A DNA stretch of 8,657 bases, from assembly GCA_002429615.1 (NCBI GenBank), contig DJAN01000067.1, forward strand, positions 1 to 8,657, written 5' to 3'. The position numbers and the translations under genes are program-made. Of the stretch, positions 1 through 4,532 are shown one piece after another; the stretch's first letter is position 1; each line of letters begins with the position of its first letter. The stretch comes from Lysobacteraceae bacterium UBA6001 (GTDB taxonomy: Bacteria > Pseudomonadota > Gammaproteobacteria > Xanthomonadales > Xanthomonadaceae). Below the pieces are notes generated by a model. It was not told the origin of the DNA and searched no databases. It worked only from the letters and a program-made list of their open reading frames with translations.

Positions 1-206
1 TCGCCGCAGGCGCCGGCATTGCCACTGGCCGGCGGGGCCAGCCGGCGGCCCAGGCGCTGCGCCCACGGCGCAGAACGCCGCAGTAACGCCAGTGCCAAGA
101 TCGAGCGAGTCCGCCGCCAGCTGTTTGGAAACTGCTTCTTCCACACCACGCCCGCGCTGACCACGGCGGCCAGCGCGATGACGAGATATTGCAGCCACAG
201 GCCCAT
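1..206 (-). CDS. Small FeoB-associated membrane protein with a Cys near its C-terminal end (DUF6587-like), partial
   Basis: This reading frame starts at the ATG complementary to 204-206, only 3 bases after the feoB stop, and runs off the left edge, so about 68 residues are visible and the C-terminus is missing. It begins MGLWLQYLVIALAAVVSAGV, a single hydrophobic segment (residues 3-22), followed by a basic stretch rich in Arg (about 23-60) and then a Pro/Gly/Ala tail reaching a Cys-Gly at the window edge. This layout, one transmembrane helix, a positive cytoplasmic part and a Cys-bearing tail, resembles the small proteins encoded after feoB in many bacteria (FeoB-associated Cys-rich proteins; DUF6587 in xanthomonads). 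The family name is from memory. Its role is unknown; a helper of FeoB or an iron-binding accessory part, perhaps in place of FeoC, is an inference. The ribosome site is weak and G-rich, overlapping the feoB stop, which suggests translational coupling. Confidence 0.68.
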   Translation of the reverse strand, partial: MGLWLQYLVIALAAVVSAGVVWKKQFPNSWRRTRSILALALLRRSAPWAQRLGRRLAPPASGNAGACG

Positions 207-209
207 GGC

Positions 210-2069
210 TCAGCCCGCCCCCATCGCCTTGGCCAGCTGGTAGGTGATCAGCGAGGCCACGTAGGCCAGCGCGAACAGATACGTCGCCGACCACGCCATC
301 TGCTTCCACGAGTTGGTCTCGCGCTTGATCGTGGCCAGCGTGGACAGGCACATCGGCGCGTAGATGTACCAGACCAGCAGCGACAGCGCGGTCGCCAGCG
401 ACCAGCCATCGTGGATCAGCGGCGACAGCGCCTGCGCGGCGGCATCGTCGTCGGCGGCCGACAGCGCGTACACCGTCGCCAGCGAGGCCACCGCCACTTC
501 GCGCGCGGCCAGGCCGGGGATCAGCGCGATGCAGATCTGCCAGTTGAAGCCCAGCGGCGCGAAGATCGCGGTCATCGCATGGCCGATGCGGCCGGCGAAG
601 CTGTAGTCGATGGCCGGCAGCGTGGCATCCGCCGGCGCACCCGGGAAGGACAGCAGCACCCACAGCAGGATGGTCAGCGCCAGGATGATGCCGCCCACGC
701 GCTTGAGGAAGATCATGCCGCGCTCCCACAGCCCCAGCGCGAGGTCGCGCGGGTGCGGGATGCGATAGGACGGCAGTTCCAGCAGCAGCGGATGCTCGCT
801 CTTGTCGCGGCGCCACTTCTTCATCACCCACGACACCAGCAGCGCGCTGAAGATCGCCACCGCATACAGGCCAAACAACACCAGTCCCTGCTGGTTGAAC
901 ATGCCCCACACCGTCTTCTGCGGAATGAAGGCGCCGATCAGCAGCGCGTACACCGGCAAACGCGCCGAACAAGTCATCAGCGGTGCGACGAGGATCGTCG
1001 CCAGGCGATCGCGCGGGTCCTGGATGCTGCGCGTGGACATGATGCCCGGCACCGCGCAGGCGAAGCTGGACAGCAGCGGGATGAACGAGCGGCCCGACAG
1101 CCCCGCCGCCGACATCATCCGGTCGAGCAGGAACGCGGCGCGCGGCAGGTAGCCAGACTCCTCCAGCGCCAGGATGAAGGCAAAAAGGATCAGGATCTGC
1201 GGCAGGAACACGATCACGCCACCGACGCCGGCGATGATGCCGTCGGTCAGCAGGCTGGTAAGCGGGCCTGCCGGCAGCACCGATCCCACCCACGCACCGA
1301 GCGCGCTGGTGCCGGCGTCGATCAGGTCCATCACCGGGGTGGCCCAGGCGTAGACCGACTGGAAGATCAGGAACATCAGCACGATGAACGTCGCCAGCCC
1401 CAGCACCGGGTGCAGCAGCCAGCGATCCAGCGCGTCGTCGATGCGGCTGGTGCGCTCGGGCATCTGCACGGCGGCGGCCAGGATCCGCCGCACCAGCGCG
1501 TGGTAGTTGCCGTCTTCCGGCGGTGCCACGTTCGGCGCGGCCAGCTGCGGCGCCAGCGCGTCGATCTTCTCCACCAGCGCCTGCGCGCCATGCCGGCGCA
1601 CCGCCACGGTTTCCACCACCGGCACGCCCAGCTCGCGCTCCAGCGCCTCGCGGTCGATGACGATGCCGCGGCGCTGCGCGGCGTCGACCATGTTCAGCGC
1701 GACGATCATCGGCCGGCCCAGCTCGCGCAGCTCCAGCGCGAAACGCAGGTGCAGGCGCAGGTTGGTGGCGTCCATCACGCACACCAGCACGTCCGGCACC
1801 GCTTCGCCCGGATAGAAGCCGCGGCACAGGTCGCGGGTGATCGCCTCGTCAAGGCTGGCCGGATGCAGGCTGTAGGCGCCCGGCAGGTCCAGCACCGCGA
1901 ACTCGCGCCCGGACGGCGCCCGCAGGTGGCCTTCCTTGCGCTCGACGGTGACGCCGGTGTAGTTGGCGACCTTCTGCCGGCTGCCGGTCAACTGGTTGAA
2001 CAGCGCGGTCTTGCCGCAGTTCGGGTTGCCCACCAGGGCCAGGCGCAGCGGAGCGGCGACGGCGTTCAT
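210..2069 (-). CDS. feoB: Ferrous iron transport protein B (GTPase-coupled Fe(II) permease)
   Basis: FeoB moves Fe(II) across the inner membrane, with an N-terminal G-protein domain facing the cytoplasm. Visible motifs: G1 GNPNCGKT (14-21), the G2 Thr in the NYTGVTVE stretch (37-43), G3 DLPG (61-64) and G4 NMVD (126-129). The G5 loop (about 153-161) is weak. The membrane part starts near residue 222. It carries the two conserved gate regions with their cysteines, SSFACAVPG (334-342) and MTCSARLPVY (365-374), and a later conserved stretch GLAAREVAVASLATVYAL (519-536). I count roughly eight or nine hydrophobic segments. At 619 residues it is much shorter than the 773-residue E. coli protein, mainly because the linker between G domain and membrane (about 170-215) is short. 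The ATG overlaps the feoA stop as ATGA and has GGAG (2078-2081) 8 bases upstream, so the start is well supported. It lies in an operon with feoA and the small downstream membrane protein. Confidence 0.97.
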   Translation of the reverse strand: MNAVAAPLRLALVGNPNCGKTALFNQLTGSRQKVANYTGVTVERKEGHLRAPSGREFAVLDLPGAYSLHPASLDEAITRDLCRGFYPGEAVPDVLVCVMDATNLRLHLRFALELRELGRPMIVALNMVDAAQRRGIVIDREALERELGVPVVETVAVRRHGAQALVEKIDALAPQLAAPNVAPPEDGNYHALVRRILAAAVQMPERTSRIDDALDRWLLHPVLGLATFIVLMFLIFQSVYAWATPVMDLIDAGTSALGAWVGSVLPAGPLTSLLTDGIIAGVGGVIVFLPQILILFAFILALEESGYLPRAAFLLDRMMSAAGLSGRSFIPLLSSFACAVPGIMSTRSIQDPRDRLATILVAPLMTCSARLPVYALLIGAFIPQKTVWGMFNQQGLVLFGLYAVAIFSALLVSWVMKKWRRDKSEHPLLLELPSYRIPHPRDLALGLWERGMIFLKRVGGIILALTILLWVLLSFPGAPADATLPAIDYSFAGRIGHAMTAIFAPLGFNWQICIALIPGLAAREVAVASLATVYALSAADDDAAAQALSPLIHDGWSLATALSLLVWYIYAPMCLSTLATIKRETNSWKQMAWSATYLFALAYVASLITYQLAKAMGAG

Positions 2070-2314
2070 GCGGCCTGCTCCAGCACACGCACCTGCACCC
2101 GCGCCGCCTCGACGCGACGCAGGGCGAAACGGGTGTAACCGACCTGCACCAGCAGCGGCTCGCGACCGATCGGCCCGACCGCCACCACCTTTACCTCTTC
2201 GCCGGCCACGAAACCGAGTTCACGCAGGCGACGCGAGATCACGTCGTTGTCATGGCGGTCTTGGACGGACTCGACGAGGGCAGGCTGGTGCAGCGGCATA
2301 TCGGACAACGTCAC
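2066..2314 (-). CDS. feoA: Ferrous iron transport protein A
   Basis: FeoA is a small SH3-like cytoplasmic protein that works with FeoB. The protein has the usual features: a short N-terminal strand (PALVESV), the helix RRLRELGF followed by GEEVKVVA, then a Gly/Pro turn, and a last strand with GYTRFALRRVEA, the family hallmark before the C-terminus. I chose the GTG at 2314 (VTLSDMPLHQ, 82 residues). It has AGGG (complement of 2321-2324) 6 bases upstream, while the in-frame ATG at 2299 (77 residues) has no ribosome site. The frame stays open far upstream into the divergent gene, but that extension is the antisense of liuC and shows no FeoA-like features. Its TGA overlaps the feoB ATG. A candidate Fur site lies just upstream. 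Confidence 0.92.
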   Translation of the reverse strand: MTLSDMPLHQPALVESVQDRHDNDVISRRLRELGFVAGEEVKVVAVGPIGREPLLVQVGYTRFALRRVEAARVQVRVLEQAA

Positions 2315-2320
2315 AGAACG

Positions 2321-2324
2321 CCCT
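2321..2324 (-). promoter_or_regulatory. Ribosome binding site deciding the feoA GTG start
   Basis: On the minus strand AGGG lies 6 bases before the GTG at 2314. No purine-rich site precedes the later ATG at 2299. This favours the GTG as start; the support is modest because the core is only four bases. Confidence 0.5.
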
Positions 2325-2329
2325 GGGCT

Positions 2330-2354
2330 GATAGGAATGGTTCTCAACTGTATC
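2330..2354 (-). promoter_or_regulatory. Candidate Fur box over the feoA promoter
   Basis: Read on the minus strand, the site runs from GATACAGTTGAG to CCATTCCTATC, bounded by GATA and TATC. Its core TTGAGAACCATTC is close to the central part of the Fur consensus (GATAATGAGAATCATTATC-like). It lies 16 bases upstream of the feoA GTG. A possible extended -10 (TG-A-TACAGT, complement of 2347-2352) sits inside it, with ATGACG as a weak -35 15 bases further up. Fur-Fe(II) bound here would block feo transcription. The match is by eye and unscored. Confidence 0.5.
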
Positions 2355-2394
2355 ACGCGCCGCGCTGCGTCATGGCGGGCCACGGGGGGCTGGT

Positions 2395-2400
2395 TATCAT
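2395..2400 (+). promoter_or_regulatory. Candidate -10 element for the liuC operon
   Basis: TATCAT matches the sigma-70 -10 consensus at 5 of 6 bases and sits about 28 bases upstream of the favoured liuC ATG (2429). I see no convincing -35. The first in-frame ATG (2399) overlaps this hexamer, so if the promoter is real that ATG would not be in the transcript. Confidence 0.4.
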
Positions 2401-2414
2401 GGATGCATCGTTCC

Positions 2415-2419
2415 AGGAG
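2415..2419 (+). promoter_or_regulatory. Ribosome binding site deciding the liuC start
   Basis: AGGAG lies 9 bases before the ATG at 2429. The upstream in-frame ATG at 2399 has only a distant G-run (about 2385-2389). Confidence 0.65.
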
Positions 2420-2428
2420 CGGGATGCC

Positions 2429-3223
2429 ATGCACGAGGCGGTACTGTCGATCGAGGACGCGGCCGGGGTCCGCACGCTGTGCCTGCAACGGCCGGCCCTG
2501 CACAACGCCTTCGACGCACGCCTGATCGAGGAACTCACCGCCGCGCTGGAGGCGGCCGGCACCGACCCGGCCGTGCGCGTGGTGGTGCTGACCGGCGCGG
2601 GCACCTCGTTCTCGGCCGGCGCCGACCTGCAATGGATGCGCGGCATGGCGGCGGCCAGCGAGGCGGAGAACCGCCGTGACGCCGAGGCGCTGGCGCGACT
2701 GATGCGCACACTGGACGAATTGCCGCGCCCCACCCTCGCCCGCGTGCAGGGCGCGGCCTACGGCGGCGGCGTGGGCCTGGTGGCCTGCTGCGACATAGCC
2801 ATCGGGGTGGCGCACAGCCGCTTCGGCCTGACCGAAAGCCGGCTGGGCCTGCTGCCCGCGGTGATCTCACCGTATGTGATCGCCGCGATCGGCGCGCGCC
2901 AGGCGCGGCGCTGGTTCGCCAGCGCGGAGACTTTCGATGCCGCCACCGCCCAGTCCATCGGCCTGCTGCACCAGGTGGTGGCCGCCGACGACCTCGACCT
3001 GGCCGTGTCCCGGCAGGTACGCCTGCTGTGCGCGGCCGGCCCGCTGGCGGTTGGCGCGGCCAAGGCCCTGGTGCGCGACGTCGCCGGCTGTCACGACCGC
3101 GACCGGCTGGACCGCGACAATGCCGCGCTGATCGCCCGCCTGCGGGTATCGGCGGAAGGCCAGGAAGGCCTGGCGGCGTTTCTGGACAAGCGCCCGGCCG
3201 CGTGGGTGCCACAGGAGGATTGA
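2429..3223 (+). CDS. liuC: 3-methylglutaconyl-CoA hydratase (LiuC-type crotonase)
   Basis: This crotonase-family enzyme (264 residues from ATG 2429) most likely hydrates 3-methylglutaconyl-CoA to HMG-CoA, the step before the lyase encoded two genes later. Visible features: substrate entry motif RPALHNAFDA (21-30), oxyanion-hole segments SAGADLQWM (62-70) and GAAYGGGVGL (108-117), CCDIAI (120-125), and TESRLGLLPAVISPYV (135-150) carrying the likely catalytic Glu136. The first Glu of classical enoyl-CoA hydratases (GGGCEL) is Gly here (GGGVGL), as I recall for bacterial LiuC proteins. A longer form from ATG 2399 is possible but overlaps the putative -10 element. The stop TGA is directly followed by the VOC start. 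Other crotonases, including general enoyl-CoA hydratase, are possible by fold, but the neighbours favour LiuC. It is not RpfF (DSF synthase), which needs both glutamates. Confidence 0.86.
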   Translation: MHEAVLSIEDAAGVRTLCLQRPALHNAFDARLIEELTAALEAAGTDPAVRVVVLTGAGTSFSAGADLQWMRGMAAASEAENRRDAEALARLMRTLDELPRPTLARVQGAAYGGGVGLVACCDIAIGVAHSRFGLTESRLGLLPAVISPYVIAAIGARQARRWFASAETFDAATAQSIGLLHQVVAADDLDLAVSRQVRLLCAAGPLAVGAAKALVRDVAGCHDRDRLDRDNAALIARLRVSAEGQEGLAAFLDKRPAAWVPQED

Positions 3224-3607
3224 ATGCTCGACCATGTGGGAATCGGCTGCCGGGACTTCGCCGCCAGCCAGGTGTTCTACCGCGCCGCACTGGCGCCGCT
3301 GGGGCTGTCGGTGGTGATGGCGGTGAGCGCCGAACAGACCGGCGCCGGCGACCATGCCGGGTTTGGCCGCGATGGCAAGCCACAGTTCTGGATCGGCACC
3401 CATCCGGCCGCGGCCGGTGGCTGCCACATCGCCTTCGTCGCCGACGACCGTGCCCAGGTCGATGCCTTCCACCGCGCCGCGCTGGCCGCCGGTGGCCGTG
3501 ACAACGGGCCGCCCGGGCTGCGCCCGCACTATCACCCGAACTACTATGGCGCCTTCGTGCTGGACCCGGACGGGAACAACATCGAGGCGGTCTGCCATCG
3601 CCCATGA
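3224..3607 (+). CDS. VOC-superfamily (glyoxalase/dioxygenase-fold) protein
   Basis: A 127-residue protein of the vicinal oxygen chelate fold, made of paired beta-alpha-beta-beta-beta units. The first unit begins LDHVGIGCRDFAASQVFY (2-19) and the second GGCHIAFVADD (65-75), ending FVLDPDGNNIEAV (111-123), the usual C-terminal signature. Likely metal ligands are His4, His68 and Glu121, with a Tyr/His-rich loop PHYHPNYYG (101-109) near the active site. The start is the ATG touching the liuC TGA, with AGGAGG (3213-3218) inside the end of liuC, so the two genes are coupled. Substrate is unknown. Glyoxalase, fosfomycin or bleomycin resistance, dioxygenase and epimerase members all share this fold. 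Its place between LiuC and LiuE suggests a role with CoA thioesters or a reactive by-product, which is inference. Confidence 0.85.
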   Translation: MLDHVGIGCRDFAASQVFYRAALAPLGLSVVMAVSAEQTGAGDHAGFGRDGKPQFWIGTHPAAAGGCHIAFVADDRAQVDAFHRAALAAGGRDNGPPGLRPHYHPNYYGAFVLDPDGNNIEAVCHRP

Positions 3608-3638
3608 CCGGCCCGGCGCCAAGGACAGGAGCCCTGCA

Positions 3639-4532
3639 ATGAGCGATTTCGTGCGCGTGGTCGAGGTCGGCCCGCGCGACGGCCTGCAGAACGAGAAGAC
3701 CGCCGTCGCCACGGCGGACAAGATCGCGCTGATCGACCGTCTTTCCGCCACCGGCCTGCGTACCATCGAGGCGACCAGCTTCGTCAGCCCACGCTGGGTG
3801 CCGCAGCTGGCCGACGCCGCCGAGGTCTATGCCGGAATCGCGCGCCGCCCCGGCATCGCCTATCCGGTGCTGGTGCCGAACGAACAGGGCTATGAGCGCG
3901 CGCGCGCCGCCGGCGTGACCGAGGTGGCGGTATTCACCGCCGCCTCGGAGGCCTTCAACCGCGCCAACACCAACGCGGGCATCGACGAGTCAATCGAACG
4001 CTTCCGGCCGATCCTGGCCCGCGCGCAGGCCGACGGGGTCCAGGTGCGCGGCTATGTCTCCACCGTGCTCGGCTGCCCCTACCAGGGCGAGGTCGCCGTC
4101 GCCGCGGTGGTGGACGTGGCGCGTCGGCTGCACGCACTGGGCTGCTACGAGATCTCGCTCGGCGACACCATCGGCGTCGGCACCCCGCTGAAAGCGCGGC
4201 GCATGCTCGCCGCCGTCGCCGCCGAGGTGCCGATGGCCGCGCTGGCGGTGCACTTCCATGACACCTACGGCCAGGCGCTGGCCAATATCGCCGCGTGCCT
4301 GGAGGAAGGGGTGCGGGTGGTCGACAGCGCCGTCTCCGGCGCCGGCGGCTGCCCCTATGCGCGCGGGGCCAGCGGCAATGTGGCCAGCGAGGATGTGGTG
4401 TATATGCTGCAGGGCATGGGCATCGACACCGGCATCGACCTGCAGGCACTGGCGGCCACCGGCCGCTGGCTGGCGGCGTTGCTTGGCCGCGAGACCGGCA
4501 GCAAGGCCGGCCGCGCGTTGGCGGCGACATGA
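3639..4532 (+). CDS. liuE: Hydroxymethylglutaryl-CoA lyase
   Basis: Cleaves (S)-HMG-CoA to acetyl-CoA and acetoacetate, the last step of leucine degradation. The 297-residue protein is a TIM-barrel DRE-TIM metallolyase with the family motifs: VGPRDGLQNE (10-19; Arg13 and Asp14 for catalysis and metal), IEATSFVSPRWVPQ (43-56, Glu44), VHFHDTYGQAL (204-214, metal ligands His205 and His207), and SGAGGCPYARGASGN (233-247) with the catalytic loop Cys238 and the metal-contact Asn247. All known key residues of HMG-CoA lyases that I can place are present, so it should be active. The ATG at 3639 has AGGAG (3627-3631) with a 7-base spacer. The gap from the VOC gene is 31 bases. The TGA overlaps the ATG of the next gene. 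Also called mvaB or hmgL in other genomes. Confidence 0.95.
   Translation: MSDFVRVVEVGPRDGLQNEKTAVATADKIALIDRLSATGLRTIEATSFVSPRWVPQLADAAEVYAGIARRPGIAYPVLVPNEQGYERARAAGVTEVAVFTAASEAFNRANTNAGIDESIERFRPILARAQADGVQVRGYVSTVLGCPYQGEVAVAAVVDVARRLHALGCYEISLGDTIGVGTPLKARRMLAAVAAEVPMAALAVHFHDTYGQALANIAACLEEGVRVVDSAVSGAGGCPYARGASGNVASEDVVYMLQGMGIDTGIDLQALAATGRWLAALLGRETGSKAGRALAAT

Noticed and set aside
189..2138. 649-residue open frame on the plus strand across feoB
   Set aside because: Antisense of feoB; its product is a run of Arg, Gln, His and Gly without any domain, typical of the complementary frame of GC-rich coding DNA.
2252..2428. N-terminal extension of LiuC back to 2252
   Set aside because: It would overlap feoA and the promoter region, adds residues not typical of crotonases, and the ATG at 2429 has a good ribosome site.
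2066..2815. Long 249-residue form of FeoA
   Set aside because: The extra 167 N-terminal residues are antisense to liuC and do not resemble FeoA; the GTG at 2314 with its ribosome site gives the normal size.
2429..3223. Possible DSF synthase RpfF
   Set aside because: RpfF is longer and needs two catalytic glutamates; this protein has Gly in place of the first, and its neighbours are leucine catabolism genes.
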